A DNA stretch of 64,000 bases from Streptomyces sp. NBC_01317 (GCF_035961655.1 NZ_CP108393.1:2773501-2837500); one strand, 5' to 3'; counted from the first letter of the stretch, positions 43,254-55,697 are shown. A program made the numbers and translations. The notes: a model not told the origin generated them from the sequence alone.

Positions 43254-43459
43254 GCCGCTGTTGCTGTGGTACGCCCGGGGCGCGCCCCACCTCCGCTGCG
43301 GCGGGGGTGGGGCGCGCGGGCAGGCGGGTCGGGTTCCTCGTGGTGGGCGCGACGCAACTGGCGGTCGATCGAGAGGTCCTTGAGGAGCCAGAGCAGGGCC
43401 GGGAGGGCCAGGAGGACGAACAGGGCCGTAAGGGCGGTAAACGCCAGGAAGGTGTCCAT
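43250..43459 (-). CDS. Small membrane protein antisense between nrdB and nrdS
   Basis: A 69-residue frame with one clear membrane segment (FLAFTALTALFVLLALPALLW, about 4-24), then amphipathic LKDLSIDRQLRRAHH and a basic Pro-rich tail. Its stop shares the CTAG tetranucleotide with the nrdB stop on the other strand. The ribosome site is weak. Composition (hydrophobic block then charged helix) looks like a real small protein rather than a shadow. If expressed, it is transcribed against the nrdB-nrdS junction. Function unknown. Confidence 0.55.
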   Translation of the reverse strand: MDTFLAFTALTALFVLLALPALLWLLKDLSIDRQLRRAHHEEPDPPARAPHPRRSGGGARPGRTTATAA

Positions 43460-43540
43460 GTATCCAGCGTCGGGGATGTGTGCGACACAAGGCAGTGGCA
43501 GGACTGTCATCGAACCTCGAATTACTGCCACACTGGGCCC

Positions 43541-44614
43541 ATGCTGAAAAACGTCGCCGCCGTCCTGCTCGACGGAGTCCACCCCTTCGAACTCGGCGTC
43601 GTCTGCGAGGTGTTCGGGCTCGACCGCAGCGACGACGGGCTGCCCGTCTACGACTTCGCGGTGGTCTCCGGGGAGGGGCCGGTGCTGCGTACACACGCGG
43701 GATTCACCCTCGGCTCGCTGGCCGGGCTCGAACGGCTGGAGGAGGCCGACCTCATCGCCGTACCCGCCGGAGACGCCTACGCCGAGCGCGAGTTCCCCGA
43801 GGAGCTGCTGGCGGCGCTGCGGCGTGCCGTGGACCGGGGGGCGCGGGTGCTCAGCGTCTGCACCGGCGGCTATCTGCTCGGCGCCGCGGGCCTCCTCGAC
43901 GGGCGCCGCTGCACCGTGCACTGGCGGCACGCGACCGACCTCGCCCGGCGGTTCCCCGAGGCGCGGGTGGAGCCCGCCGTGCTGTACGTCGAGGACGGCC
44001 CGGTGATCACGTCCGCCGGTACGGCCGCCGGCATCGACGCGTGCCTGTATCTCGTACGGCAGGAACACGGCCCGGAGATCGCCAACGCGCTCGCCCGCCG
44101 CATGGTCGTCCCGCCCCACCGCGACGGCGGCCAGGCCCAGTTCATCGAGCGGCCGCTGCCCGTCGCCTGCGACACCGTCGGGGAGGTGCTGTCGTGGATG
44201 GAGCGCCACCTGGACCGCGAGATGACCGTGGAACAACTGGCCGAGCGGGCCCACATGTCACCGCGTACCTTCGCCCGCCGCTTCCAGCAGGAGACGGGGA
44301 CCACTCCGTACCGCTGGCTCCTGCGCCAACGGGTGCTGCTGGCGCAGGAGTTGCTGGAGGGTACGGACGAGACGGTCGACCGGGTCGCGGGACGCGCCGG
44401 GTTCGGGAACGCGGCGGGGCTCCGCCATCACTTCCTGCGGACCCTCGGGACGACGCCGAACGCGTACCGGCGGACCTTCCAAGGGCCTGCGCCCGTCCCG
44501 ACCGCCGTCCCGACCCCCGTCCCGACCCCCGTCCCGACCCCCGTCCCGACCCCCGTCCCGGCCCCCGCCCCCGTCCCGGCCTCACGGTCTCAGGCGTTCG
44601 GGACCGTCTCGTAG
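43541..44614 (+). CDS. nrdS: GlxA-type AraC-family regulator NrdS
   Basis: A 357-residue protein with an N-terminal DJ-1/PfpI amidotransferase-like domain (about 1-180; [18 protein letters not shown] around the pseudo-nucleophile Cys). An AraC double HTH follows at about 215-315 ([36 protein letters not shown]). In S. coelicolor the third gene of the B12-controlled nrdABS operon is this type and is dispensable. The last 40 residues are a Pro-Val-Pro-Thr repeat from a 12-bp DNA repeat (about 44495-44575). The 3' end overlaps def by 25 nt. Confidence 0.88.
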   Translation: MLKNVAAVLLDGVHPFELGVVCEVFGLDRSDDGLPVYDFAVVSGEGPVLRTHAGFTLGSLAGLERLEEADLIAVPAGDAYAEREFPEELLAALRRAVDRGARVLSVCTGGYLLGAAGLLDGRRCTVHWRHATDLARRFPEARVEPAVLYVEDGPVITSAGTAAGIDACLYLVRQEHGPEIANALARRMVVPPHRDGGQAQFIERPLPVACDTVGEVLSWMERHLDREMTVEQLAERAHMSPRTFARRFQQETGTTPYRWLLRQRVLLAQELLEGTDETVDRVAGRAGFGNAAGLRHHFLRTLGTTPNAYRRTFQGPAPVPTAVPTPVPTPVPTPVPTPVPAPAPVPASRSQAFGTVS

Positions 44615-45246
44615 CGCGGCGTGCCCTCTTCCATCTGCTTGAGCGCGTCCTTGCGGTCCCGCTTCGACAGCCGGTCGATGTACAGGTACCCGTACAGATG
44701 ATCCGTCTCGTGCTGGAGGCAGCGCGCGAAGTAGCCGGTGCCCGCCACCTTGACCGGGTTACCCTGGGCGTCCTGGCCCCGTACCACCGCGTAGTCGGGG
44801 CGGGGCAGGGCCGCGTACGCCGTCGGGACCGACAGGCAGCCCTCGTTGGAGTCGTCCAAGTGGCGCTCCTCGGGCGGCAGTTCCTCCAGCACCGGGTTGC
44901 AGATCGCCCCGACGTGGCGCTTGCCGTCGTCGTCCGGGCAGTCGTACACGAAGACCTTGAGGTCCACGCCGATCTGGTTGGCGGCGAGGCCGACCCCCTC
45001 CGCCGTGTGCTGGCTGGCGAACATGTCGTCGATCAGCGCGGCGAGGGAGTCGTCGAACTCCGTGACGTCCCGGCACTCCCTGTGGAGCACCGGATTCCCG
45101 ACGACGGTGATCGGGCGGGACGTGCCGCGCTCGCGGTGTGCCAGCTCACGCTCCGCGGCGCCCTCCGTGTCGTCGGCGAACCCGTCCGCCGTCCCCGCCA
45201 CGGTGGTGCCACTGTCGATCCGCTGGTCCGTCTCCTGCTGCGCCAT
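44590..45246 (-). CDS. def: Peptide deformylase
   Basis: A 218-residue metalloenzyme removing the formyl group from new proteins. All three family motifs are intact: [17 protein letters not shown] (metal Cys) and QHETDHLYG (HExxH metal site). About 45 N-terminal residues precede the catalytic domain ([12 protein letters not shown]) and are disordered-looking. The ATG at 45246 starts MAQQETD. It runs convergent with nrdS, overlapping by 25 nt. Streptomyces genomes usually carry several def paralogues. Confidence 0.95.
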   Translation of the reverse strand: MAQQETDQRIDSGTTVAGTADGFADDTEGAAERELAHRERGTSRPITVVGNPVLHRECRDVTEFDDSLAALIDDMFASQHTAEGVGLAANQIGVDLKVFVYDCPDDDGKRHVGAICNPVLEELPPEERHLDDSNEGCLSVPTAYAALPRPDYAVVRGQDAQGNPVKVAGTGYFARCLQHETDHLYGYLYIDRLSKRDRKDALKQMEEGTPRYETVPNA

Positions 45247-45396
45247 GTCCGCAGTACGCCTTCCTCGGTTCCCGATGCTGCCCGCACGATCGGCACGATG
45301 TGCCCGTACAGCCTAAGGGCAGCGCTCGGTGGCGGTCAGCCGTCGGCCGGATCCGGTCGGCGGCTTCTCCGTCCGTCCGCTCGGCGAAGGCGTATC

Positions 45397-46503
45397 TCAG
45401 CAGACCTCTTCGAGATCGCGCCACTCCCGGGTGTCCGGACTGTCCGCGACCCACCCGTCCAGCAGCCCCCGCACCAGTCCCTGCGGCGCCGCGATCCCGC
45501 ACTCGCGCTCCGGCACCCACAGCTCGCCGGCCGTACGGTGCCCCAGCGGACCCGGGTGCCCCGGCTCGCTGTGGTCGTGCGGGTCCAGGTGCTCCCCGTC
45601 GCCCTCCGCGCTCGGCATCCGGCTCTCCGAGCAGGCCCGGCACAGCAGCCGGACGGACGACGACCAGTCCTCGGCCGCGAAACCCGCGTCGGCCGCGAGG
45701 CGCTCCAGCGCGTCCCGGTCCTCCTCGGTGGCCGCCTCCAGCAGCACCACCCACGTCGGTACGGGCGACGGCGCCCACAGCTCGATCTCGTCGAACACGG
45801 GGTACGCGCGGGTGTTGCCGTCCGGCCCGGCGGCCGTCGTGCGCTCGCCGTGCGGCACGCCGTCGTGGAGCACGACCTCGCCCCAGCGGCGTCCTGACGA
45901 CGGCAGCGGGATCGAGAGCAGCTCGATGCGGGCCGGGTCGAGCCTGCGGCCCCAGACGACCTCCGCCTCGCCCTCCGGCGAGAGCCGGACGGCGGCGCTG
46001 CCCAGCTCCATGCCCTGGGGTTCGCCGTTGGCCTCGACGCTGTGCGGATTGCCGGGCACCTTCAGCCCGTACGCCTGCCAGGCGCGGCGGGCCAGCGGCC
46101 AGTCCTGGAGGGCGGTGGCGGCGATGCCGACGTTCCACCAGTCGGGGGCGCCGGTTTCCTTGTCGAGCAGCGCGACGGCGCGCAGCCCGGCGGCGCGCGC
46201 CTGCTCCCAGTCGTGGCGGAACTTGTGCAGCAGCGCCAGGTTGAACCACGACTCCGAGAGCCAGGGCTCCAGGTCCGCCGCACGGGTGAGCAGCGCGCCC
46301 GCGTCCTCGTACCGGCCGTCACCGATCAGCGTGAACGCGCGGTCGGTGGCCTGCCGCCACGAGGCGGAGGGCCGATGCCGTACCTTCCCGAAGATCCTCA
46401 CGATTCCCGCCTGCCGGTCGCTCGGGTCTGTGCCCCCGGACACCCTCTTCTTCCTCTTCTTCGCATCCAACCATGCCCGGTCCCACGCCCGCTCATTACC
46501 CAT
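45397..46503 (-). CDS. Tetratricopeptide-repeat protein
   Basis: A 368-residue soluble protein. Residues about 45-140 hold TPR-like helices (AFTLIGDGRYEDAGALLTRA, ESWFNLALLHKFRHDWEQAR, WWNVGIAATALQDWPLAR); the remaining part is a mixed alpha/beta domain with VVWGRRLDPARIELLSIPLP and a Cys pair LLCRACSESR. The ATG at 46503 lies 3 nt after the HD-protein stop, so it is the third gene of that operon; the ribosome site is weak and a GTG at 46443 is possible. Function unknown. Confidence 0.8.
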   Translation of the reverse strand: MGNERAWDRAWLDAKKRKKRVSGGTDPSDRQAGIVRIFGKVRHRPSASWRQATDRAFTLIGDGRYEDAGALLTRAADLEPWLSESWFNLALLHKFRHDWEQARAAGLRAVALLDKETGAPDWWNVGIAATALQDWPLARRAWQAYGLKVPGNPHSVEANGEPQGMELGSAAVRLSPEGEAEVVWGRRLDPARIELLSIPLPSSGRRWGEVVLHDGVPHGERTTAAGPDGNTRAYPVFDEIELWAPSPVPTWVVLLEAATEEDRDALERLAADAGFAAEDWSSSVRLLCRACSESRMPSAEGDGEHLDPHDHSEPGHPGPLGHRTAGELWVPERECGIAAPQGLVRGLLDGWVADSPDTREWRDLEEVC

Positions 46504-46506
46504 GGG

Positions 46507-47852
46507 TTACCCGGCCCTGCCGGGGGCCGGGCCGCCGCGGGACAGCACGCGTGCCAGGGATTCCACGACCTCGGGCTGGTAGTCGTGCCCCGTCCCGAGC
46601 CGCAGCCGCTCCAGTGCGCCGAGCGATCCGCCGAGCGGTCCGCCGGGCGACCCACTCGCACTGGCACATTCCCCGGTGAGGTCGTCGTACGCATTGACGG
46701 TGCGGACGATCCTGGCGGAGAGGGGTTGTTCGCGGTACGGATCGGCCTGGCGCTCCACGACGACGGCGACGGCGGCGGGCACGCCGGTCTGGCGGACGAC
46801 CGCGCCGCCGAGCAGGGCGATACGGCGCTGCTCGGCGGGCGGGAGGAAGGCGGTGGCGCCCTCGGGGACGGGATCGACGAGGGAGAGCTGTCCGATGTCG
46901 TGCATGAGGGCCGCGTATTCGAGGACGGTCAGCTCCGGTCCTGAGAGGCCCAGTTCGCGGCCGACGGCGCGGCTCAGCTCCGCGACTCTGCGGGCGTGGC
47001 CGTGGGGGGTGTAGCCGGCGATCTCGGTGGCACGGGCGAGGGAGGCGATGGTCTGGCGGTACGTGGTCCGCACGGCGGCGTACCGCCGGTAGGACAGCTG
47101 GGTCAGCAGCAGGGGTACGCAGAACACGGGCAGCGCCCAGAGTCCCGCGACGGCGACCCCGAGGGCGATGACGGCGCCGGTGGCACAGACGGCGGACCCG
47201 ATGTGGAGGAGGGCGCGCAGCTCGTCGCGGAGGAGGGGGCCGAAGGGGTGGCGGGTGCGGGCGCGGAGCAGCACGGCGGCGAGGACGGCGTCGCAGAGGG
47301 CGGTGAGGACGAGGAGGAGCAGGAGGGTGACGGCGTAGAAGGGGCCTTTGCCGAAGCGCTCCGCGAGCCCGTCGGCCCCGCCGGCGAGGTAACCGGACGT
47401 GTATCCCGCGTGGTACAGCGGCTGAAAGCACACGGCGGCGAAGGCGACGGTCAGGACGCGGCGGACCAGGTGGTCGAGCGCGGGGCCGCGGCCCTTGGCG
47501 ATGTGCGGTACGGAGCCGGCGAGGGTGGCCGCGACCACGACGGCGAGGGTCTGGAGGACGCCGTGGGTGGTGCGCTGGCCGGCGTTCTCGCCGAGGAGGG
47601 CGTACGCGAGCGCACCGGCGGCCCCGAGGGGCGCGGGCTCCCGTTCACCGGGGAGTGCGCCCCAGCGGGCCAGCTCGCCGACGACGACGAGCAGGCCGAA
47701 GGCGAGGGCGGTACGGGGCTCGGCGAGCCCCCGCCAGAGCGTCGCACCGAGCGCGGCCCCGGTGAGGAGCGCGGCGGCGCCGTACACCCCGACAACGGCG
47801 AACGCGGGCCGCGCCCCGCCCGCGAGCGGCGTCGTCGGGACCGCGCCCGCGC

Positions 47853-47856
<4 letters not shown>
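46507..47856 (-). CDS. Membrane HD-domain protein with degenerate GYP region
   Basis: A 449-residue protein. Six or so hydrophobic segments fill residues 15-255; a cytoplasmic HD domain follows (GHARRVAELSRAVGREL, LMHDIGQLSLVDP). The HD metal pair is present, but where an HD-GYP enzyme has HHExxDGxGYP this protein has VERQADPYREQPLSARI, so cyclic-di-GMP cleavage is doubtful. The GTG overlaps the stop of the upstream true HD-GYP gene (GTGA). The two look like an old duplication with one active and one altered copy. Confidence 0.83.
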
Positions 47857-50243
<2,387 letters not shown>

Positions 50244-50533
50244 GGGTTCTCGCCCTTCCTCGGCTCCTCGATCCGGCCCGGAAGGGCCCGAAACAAAGCG
50301 TCAGGTTAGCGAGTCGGCGGGGGGACGGAGGCCGGACGGGGACGATTAGCACCTTTGAGTGACATGGCCGGTCCGCCGGTGATAAGGCCGCACGGGCTGC
50401 CGGTGATACGGGTGAGGGCGCACCGCGCGCTGCGCGGCACGCCCTCGTACCCCGTGCGAAGGGGGGCTGTGGGGTGGTGCGGGCCCTGCCCGGAGGGCCG
50501 CACCGTACGGCAGCCCTGCGGCGTCCCCGTACG

Positions 50534-50854
50534 TCAGTCCTGCGCCGCCCGCGGCACATCCGCGCCCGCCGTCGACACTTCCCGCTCAGGACCGATCTCT
50601 CCCGACCGGATCAGATCGATCCGGCCCATGACCTTGGCCCGCAGGTCGGACGGCACGTCGTCCTGGCCGCAGCAGCGCTTGACGAGCTTCTTCACGGCCT
50701 GTTCGAGGCCGTACTTCTCCAGGCACGGGGAGCACTCCTCGAAGTGCACCTCGAACTTGGTGCAGTCGTTGTCCGGCATCTCGTTGTCGAGGAACTCATA
50801 CAAATGATCGAGTACCTCGGAGCAATCCGTCTCATGCGGCTCTCCGCAGCTCAT
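50534..50854 (-). CDS. rsrA: Redox-sensing zinc anti-sigma factor RsrA
   Basis: A 106-residue ZAS protein that holds sigma-R inactive until thiol oxidation. Zinc/redox ligands are Cys11 (ETDCSEV), then His and two Cys in HFEECSPC; a further CC pair follows (KRCCGQDD). Oxidation forms a disulfide, releases zinc and frees sigma-R. The ATG overlaps the sigR stop (ATGA), coupling synthesis. The last 25 residues vary in the family. Confidence 0.97.
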   Translation of the reverse strand: MSCGEPHETDCSEVLDHLYEFLDNEMPDNDCTKFEVHFEECSPCLEKYGLEQAVKKLVKRCCGQDDVPSDLRAKVMGRIDLIRSGEIGPEREVSTAGADVPRAAQD

Positions 50855-51696
50855 GAGCCCGAACCTTTCCGGTCGTCCGACGACTCCCCGGCACCGGCCG
50901 GGACGAGCCCGCGCTCGCGGGCGTAGTCCTCCAGCATGCCGCGCAGCTGGCGGCGCCCCCGGTGCAGTCGCGACATCACCGTACCGATGGGTGTCCCCAT
51001 GATGTCCGCGATCTCCTTGTACGCAAAGCCCTCTACATCGGCGAGATACACCGCGATGCGGAACTCCTCCGGGATCGCCTGCAACGCCGACTTCACGTCG
51101 GAGTCCGGCAGGTGGTCGAGCGCCTGTGCCTCCGCGGAGCGCAGACCCGTCGACATGTGCGACTCGGCACGCGCGAGCTGCCAGTCCTCGATCTCCTCGG
51201 CGGCACTGCGCTGAGGTTCACGCTGCTTCTTGCGGTACGAGTTGATGAAGGTATTGGTGAGGATGCGATACATCCAGGCCTTGAGGTTGGTCCCCTCGCG
51301 GAACTGGTGGAAGGAGCCGTACGCCTTGGCGTACGTCTCCTGCACGAGGTCCTCGGCGTCCGCCGGGTTGCGCGTCATGCGCAGCGCGGCGGAATACATC
51401 TGGTCGAGGAAGCCCAGCGCGTCCCGCTCGAAACGGGCGTTGCGCTCGGCCGTGGTCTCTTCGATGCCGCCGTCGTCGGTCCCTGCGTCGGTCCCAGTGA
51501 CCGGACCCACCTCCTCCAACGCTGTGGCGGGCCCGAAAGCGGACCCACTCGAATCGGAGAATAGTCGACCTTGTGACAACGAGGGCCGGTGGTCCGCTCC
51601 GCCGGCCGCCCGGACCGGAGCGTTCTTGGACGCGGAAAGCACCGTCCACTCCAGTTCACTGGCGTCTGAGCGGCGCGGGCAGATGGTCGAACCCAT
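50851..51696 (-). CDS. sigR: Thiol-oxidative-stress sigma factor sigma-R, long and short forms
   Basis: An ECF sigma factor controlling thioredoxin, mycothiol and protein-quality genes. Region 2 includes [20 protein letters not shown] and region 4 [20 protein letters not shown] with [18 protein letters not shown]. From ATG 51696 (GAGAGGGAG upstream) it is 281 residues, the unstable sigma-R' form known to be made from the induced upstream promoter; GTG 51510 (start GPVTGTDAG) gives the 219-residue stable form. The 62-residue extension here is close to the 55 described in S. coelicolor. Coupled to rsrA. Confidence 0.96.
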   Translation of the reverse strand: MGSTICPRRSDASELEWTVLSASKNAPVRAAGGADHRPSLSQGRLFSDSSGSAFGPATALEEVGPVTGTDAGTDDGGIEETTAERNARFERDALGFLDQMYSAALRMTRNPADAEDLVQETYAKAYGSFHQFREGTNLKAWMYRILTNTFINSYRKKQREPQRSAAEEIEDWQLARAESHMSTGLRSAEAQALDHLPDSDVKSALQAIPEEFRIAVYLADVEGFAYKEIADIMGTPIGTVMSRLHRGRRQLRGMLEDYARERGLVPAGAGESSDDRKGSGS

Positions 51697-51740
51697 ACGA
51701 CGGACTCCCTCTCCATGCTCTGTGTTCCGTTGCCTAGTGG

Positions 51741-51767
51741 AACAGTGGACATCTGTCCCACATTCCC
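51741..51767 (-). promoter_or_regulatory. sigma-R-dependent autoregulatory promoter (sigRp2)
   Basis: On the minus strand, GGGAAT (51767-51762), exactly 18 bp, then GTT (51743-51741): a perfect sigma-R consensus. RNA would start near 51734, upstream of the long-form ATG, giving the positive feedback loop known in S. coelicolor. Confidence 0.92.
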
Positions 51768-51783
51768 GGCCACGACCCGGTCC

Positions 51784-52497
51784 TCAGGCGAGTTTCGCCG
51801 CCCATTCCGCCACGTTCGCGGTGATGATCGCGAGGGCCCGCTCCTGCGACACGGCGGCTCTCTTCGCGACGGCGAACCCGTGGTCGGCGCCCGGCACCTC
51901 GCACAGCGCGTACGCGCCACCACCGTCCGTACCCGCTTTCCTCCCACCACCCGCGTCCGGGAACTCGGAAGGCTTTCCGAACGGGTCGTTGCCGCCCTGG
52001 ACCACCAGCGTGGGCACCCCCGCCCCCAGCAGTTCCGCCGCCCGGGACTTCTCCGGCCTGCCCGGCGGGTGCAGGGGAAAGCTGAGAGCCAGTACGGCGT
52101 ACGCCCCCAGCTCCGGCGCCGTACGGCAGGCCACCCGCGCTCCGGCGCTGCGCCCGCCCGCGATCACCGGCGGCCCCTGCTCAGCCAGCGCGGGCCACAC
52201 CGCGCGCCATCCCGCGTCCAGGGTCTTCGGCGCCGGCGCGAGCTTCCTGCCCGCCACCCGCCAGGGCTGCTCCACCAGCGCGACGGTGACGCCGAGCGGC
52301 GGCAGCGCGGCGGCGAGGGCCTGGAGGTCGCGGGCCTCGATGCCGCCGCCCGCGCCGTGGCCGAGGGCGAGGACCAGCCGGGGGTCCTTCGCCGCGTGCC
52401 AGGTGATGCGGGCGTCGCCGCCCGGAGTGCCGACGGTCCGAACGGTCCGAGCGGTCTGGATCCGCGTCCCACGCGTGTCAGGTGTCACACCGGACAT
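51784..52497 (-). CDS. Alpha/beta-hydrolase family protein
   Basis: A 237-residue hydrolase of the dienelactone-hydrolase/KANL3-TEX30-like group. LALGHGAGGGIEARD is the oxyanion-hole region, GGRSAGARVA the nucleophile elbow (Ser), LVVQGGNDPFG holds the acidic residue and VPGADHGFAV the catalytic His. Substrate unknown. Its 3' end stops 17 bp from the sigma-R promoter on the same strand, so sigR is not read from this gene unless by read-through. Confidence 0.85.
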   Translation of the reverse strand: MSGVTPDTRGTRIQTARTVRTVGTPGGDARITWHAAKDPRLVLALGHGAGGGIEARDLQALAAALPPLGVTVALVEQPWRVAGRKLAPAPKTLDAGWRAVWPALAEQGPPVIAGGRSAGARVACRTAPELGAYAVLALSFPLHPPGRPEKSRAAELLGAGVPTLVVQGGNDPFGKPSEFPDAGGGRKAGTDGGGAYALCEVPGADHGFAVAKRAAVSQERALAIITANVAEWAAKLA

Positions 52498-52548
52498 CCT
52501 GCCGCGCCCGCGGCCTCAGCCCGGGCCTGCCATGCCTCGGGTCATGCC

Positions 52549-53364
52549 TCAGAACAGCGTGCTCTCCTCCGGCGCCGCCAGTTCCTCCAGCAGCTCCGGC
52601 CCGTTGTTGCGGACATTGCTGACCGCCGTCGCCACCGGATACGCCCGCATCAGCCCGGGCGCGGGCGGCGCGAGCAGCTCACGCAGGTCGTCGGGGTCCG
52701 TACGGGCCGGGTCCAGCCAGGCGTCCCAGCGGTCCGGCGTCAGCATCAGCGGCATACGGGGGTGGATGTCGGCGAGCGATCCGGGACCCTCGGCGGGCGC
52801 CACGGCCAGCGGGGTCTTCTCCGCCTCGGTCGTGATCACCGAGCAGGTCACCCACCAGGCGCCCGGGTGGTCGTCGGGCAGCGTCCGGTCGCGCCAGAAC
52901 TCGTACAGCCCCGCCAGCGCCATGACCGAACCGTCGGCCGGCGTGACGAAGTACGGCTGCTTGCGCGGGCGCTTCTTCTTCCCCCGCACCTCCAGCTCCC
53001 GTTCGTCGACGCCGGTCACCCACTCGTAATAACCGTCGGCCGGCAGGATGCAGCGCCGGGCGAGGAAGGGGCGGCGGAAGGACGGCTTCTCGTGCACGGT
53101 CTCGGCCCGCGCGTTGATCATGCGGGCCGCGCCCTCGGGCGTCTTCGACCACGACGGCACGAGCCCCCACCTGAGCGTGCGCAACTGCCGAACCGGATCC
53201 GGCTCTTCCGCGTCCTTCACAGGGCGTTCCAGAACCGCGTAGACCTCTTTCGTCGGCGCCACGTTCCAATCGGGCGCCAGGGTCTCCTCGGGCTCCCACT
53301 TCTCCACCCCGAAGAGCCCTTGGAGGTCCTCGGGCCGCCGGCTCGCCGCATACCGTCCGCACAT
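52549..53364 (-). CDS. SRAP/YedK-type abasic-site DNA-protein crosslink protein
   Basis: A 271-residue SOS-response-associated peptidase (HMCES/YedK) that covalently traps abasic sites in single-stranded DNA. MCGRYA gives the catalytic Cys2 exposed after Met removal; NVAPT, INARAETV (DNA contact), CILPADGYYEW (active-site Glu) and a His in LADIHPRMPLML are all intact. The ATG at 53364 must be the start because Cys2 is essential; the longer frame is a shadow. Divergent from the M50 gene with a 49-bp gap. Confidence 0.95.
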   Translation of the reverse strand: MCGRYAASRRPEDLQGLFGVEKWEPEETLAPDWNVAPTKEVYAVLERPVKDAEEPDPVRQLRTLRWGLVPSWSKTPEGAARMINARAETVHEKPSFRRPFLARRCILPADGYYEWVTGVDERELEVRGKKKRPRKQPYFVTPADGSVMALAGLYEFWRDRTLPDDHPGAWWVTCSVITTEAEKTPLAVAPAEGPGSLADIHPRMPLMLTPDRWDAWLDPARTDPDDLRELLAPPAPGLMRAYPVATAVSNVRNNGPELLEELAAPEESTLF

Positions 53365-53413
53365 AAGTGCCAGACTGCCACGACGCCGTCCCAGTTGAGG
53401 AGCCGACCGAGAA

Positions 53414-54136
53414 ATGGCCAGCATCGACGTCACGTCCATATCCGACCTGTGGGACCGCGTCTTCGGCAGTCAGCCGGCGCCGGACCGGTGGCTGGTGGTC
53501 GTGACGGGGGTCGTCGCCCTCGCCGCGGTGGTGCCCCACCCCGTCTGGCGGGTGTCGCGCAACACCATCACCATCGCCCACGAGGGCGGCCACGGCCTGA
53601 TCGCGCTGGTCACCGGCCGCCGCCTGAACGGGATCCGGCTGCACTCGGACACCTCGGGCCTGACCGTCAGCCGCGGAAAGCCCGCCGGGATCGGCATGAT
53701 CCTGACGGCCGCCGCCGGCTACACCGCGCCCCCGCTGCTCGGACTCGGCGGCGCCTGGCTGCTCTCCGCGCACCACATCACGCTGCTGCTCTGGCTCGCG
53801 ACCGCCCTGCTGATCGCGATGCTGGTGATGATCCGCAACGCGTACGGGGCGCTCACCGTGATCCTGACCGGCGCGGCCTTCCTCCTGGTCTCCTGGCTCA
53901 CCGGCCCGGCGGTCCAGTCGGCGTTCGCGTACACCGCCGTGTGGTTCCTGCTGCTCGGAGGCGTACGGCCGGCCTTCGAGCTCCAGTCCAAGCGCCGGCA
54001 CGGCGGGGCGGGCGACTCGGACGCGGACCAGCTGGCGCGGCTGACGAACGTACCGCCCGTGCTGTGGCTCTTCCTCTTCCACGCCGTCTCGGTCTGCTCA
54101 CTGATCGGCGGCGGACGCTGGATGCTCGGTCTCTGA
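53414..54136 (+). CDS. M50-family membrane metallopeptidase
   Basis: A 240-residue integral membrane protein with about six membrane segments. The zinc motif HEGGH (in ITIAHEGGHGLIALVTG, about 55-71) fits HExxH; the second site typical of site-2 proteases (NxxPxxxxDG) is not evident, so it matches the short M50B-like family of actinobacteria. Substrate unknown. It precedes aroA, with a 147-bp gap containing that gene's promoter. Confidence 0.85.
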   Translation: MASIDVTSISDLWDRVFGSQPAPDRWLVVVTGVVALAAVVPHPVWRVSRNTITIAHEGGHGLIALVTGRRLNGIRLHSDTSGLTVSRGKPAGIGMILTAAAGYTAPPLLGLGGAWLLSAHHITLLLWLATALLIAMLVMIRNAYGALTVILTGAAFLLVSWLTGPAVQSAFAYTAVWFLLLGGVRPAFELQSKRRHGGAGDSDADQLARLTNVPPVLWLFLFHAVSVCSLIGGGRWMLGL

Positions 54137-54283
54137 CCGGCGCCCGATCCGCGCCTGATCCCCACCCGACCCACGCCTGACCGCGCATCGCCCATGTAGC
54201 CGCCCTACCAAACCTGGGTTACGTCCGGGTTTCCGCGCTTTTTGTCAGGATCCGAGTCGGCGCGAAACCACTAAAGTGAAGGC

Positions 54284-55693
54284 ATGACCGAAAGCTCCGT
54301 GCAGCCCGCCCTCTGGCCCGCCCCCTCCGCCCGCGGGGCCGTCGAAGCGACGGTCACCGTGCCCGGATCCAAATCGGTCACGAACCGTGGACTGATCCTC
54401 GCCTCGCTGGCCGCCGAGCCCGGGTGGCTGCGCCGCCCCCTGCGCTCCCGCGACTCCCTGCTGATGGCCGAAGCCCTGCGTGCCATGGGCGTCGGGATCG
54501 AGGAGACGGTGTCGTCCAGCTCCGCCGCCGCGGGCCGGGACGGCTTCACGGGCGAGGCGTGGCGGGTGATCCCGGCGGGTCTGTACGGCCCCGCCACCGT
54601 CGACGTCGGCAACGCCGGCACGGTGATGCGCTTCCTTCCCCCGGTCGCGGCGCTGGCCGACGGCCCGGTGCACTTCGACGGGGACCCCCGCTCCTACGAA
54701 CGCCCCCTGGGCGCCGTCATCGAGGCGCTGCGCGTGCTCGGGGCGCGGATCGACGACGAGGGCCGCGGCTCGCTCCCGCTGACCGTGCAGGGCGGCGGGG
54801 CGCTGGACGGCGGCTCGGTGGAGATCGACGCGTCCTCGTCGTCGCAGTTCGTCTCCGCGCTGCTCCTGTCGGGCGCGCGGTTCAACCAGGGCGTGGAGGT
54901 ACGGCACGTGGGGTCGTCCCTGCCGTCGATGCCGCACATCCGGATGACGGTCGACATGCTGCGCGCGGTCGGCGCCCAGGTCGACGAGCCGGAGACGGGC
55001 GGCGAGCCGAACGTCTGGCGGGTCTCCCCCAGCGCGCTGCTCGGCCGGGACCTGACCGTCGAGCCGGATCTCTCCAACGCCCAGCCCTTCCTCGCCGCCG
55101 CCCTGGTGACCGGCGGCCGGGTCACGATCCCCGACTGGCCCGAGCACACCACGCAGCCCGGGGACGCGCTGCGCGAGATCTTCACGAAGATGGGCGGCTC
55201 CTGCGAGTGGAGCATGACCAACGAGGGCAGCGCCCTCACCCTGACCGGCACGGGCCGGATCCACGGCATCGACGTCGACCTGAGCGAGGTCGGTGAGCTG
55301 ACGCCGGGCATCGCCGCCGTCGCCGCACTCGCCGACTCGCCCTCCACCCTGCGCGGGGTCGCCCACCTGCGGCTGCACGAGACGGACCGGCTGGCCGCGC
55401 TGACCAAGGAGATCAACGAACTGGGCGGTGACGTCACGGAGACCGCCGACGGGCTGCACATCCGCCCCCGCCCCCTGCACGGCGGCGTCTTCCACACGTA
55501 CGACGACCACCGTATGGCGACCGCCGGGTCGATCATCGGCCTGGTGGTCGGCGGCGTCGAGATCGAGAACGTGGGGACGACGGCCAAGACGCTGCCGGAC
55601 TTCCCGCAGATGTGGACCGACATGCTCGCGGGAGCAGGAGCGGAAACGGAGACGGAAACGGGCCCCGGCCCGGGTGCGGGCGCAGGAGCCTGA
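54284..55693 (+). CDS. aroA: 3-phosphoshikimate 1-carboxyvinyltransferase (EPSP synthase)
   Basis: A 469-residue shikimate-pathway enzyme joining PEP and shikimate-3-phosphate. PGSKSVTNR (shikimate-phosphate/PEP Lys), the hinge LHETDRL and the TYDDHRMA box are intact. The PEP-site loop reads [12 protein letters not shown] (109-120): Val and Phe replace the Ala and Pro of the E. coli GNAGTAMRPL loop, the glyphosate-sensitivity region. The C-terminal 20 residues are a low-complexity Glu/Thr/Gly tail. 4 bp separate it from rsgA, so the two are probably one operon. Confidence 0.95.
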   Translation: MTESSVQPALWPAPSARGAVEATVTVPGSKSVTNRGLILASLAAEPGWLRRPLRSRDSLLMAEALRAMGVGIEETVSSSSAAAGRDGFTGEAWRVIPAGLYGPATVDVGNAGTVMRFLPPVAALADGPVHFDGDPRSYERPLGAVIEALRVLGARIDDEGRGSLPLTVQGGGALDGGSVEIDASSSSQFVSALLLSGARFNQGVEVRHVGSSLPSMPHIRMTVDMLRAVGAQVDEPETGGEPNVWRVSPSALLGRDLTVEPDLSNAQPFLAAALVTGGRVTIPDWPEHTTQPGDALREIFTKMGGSCEWSMTNEGSALTLTGTGRIHGIDVDLSEVGELTPGIAAVAALADSPSTLRGVAHLRLHETDRLAALTKEINELGGDVTETADGLHIRPRPLHGGVFHTYDDHRMATAGSIIGLVVGGVEIENVGTTAKTLPDFPQMWTDMLAGAGAETETETGPGPGAGAGA

Positions 55694-55697
55694 CGCG

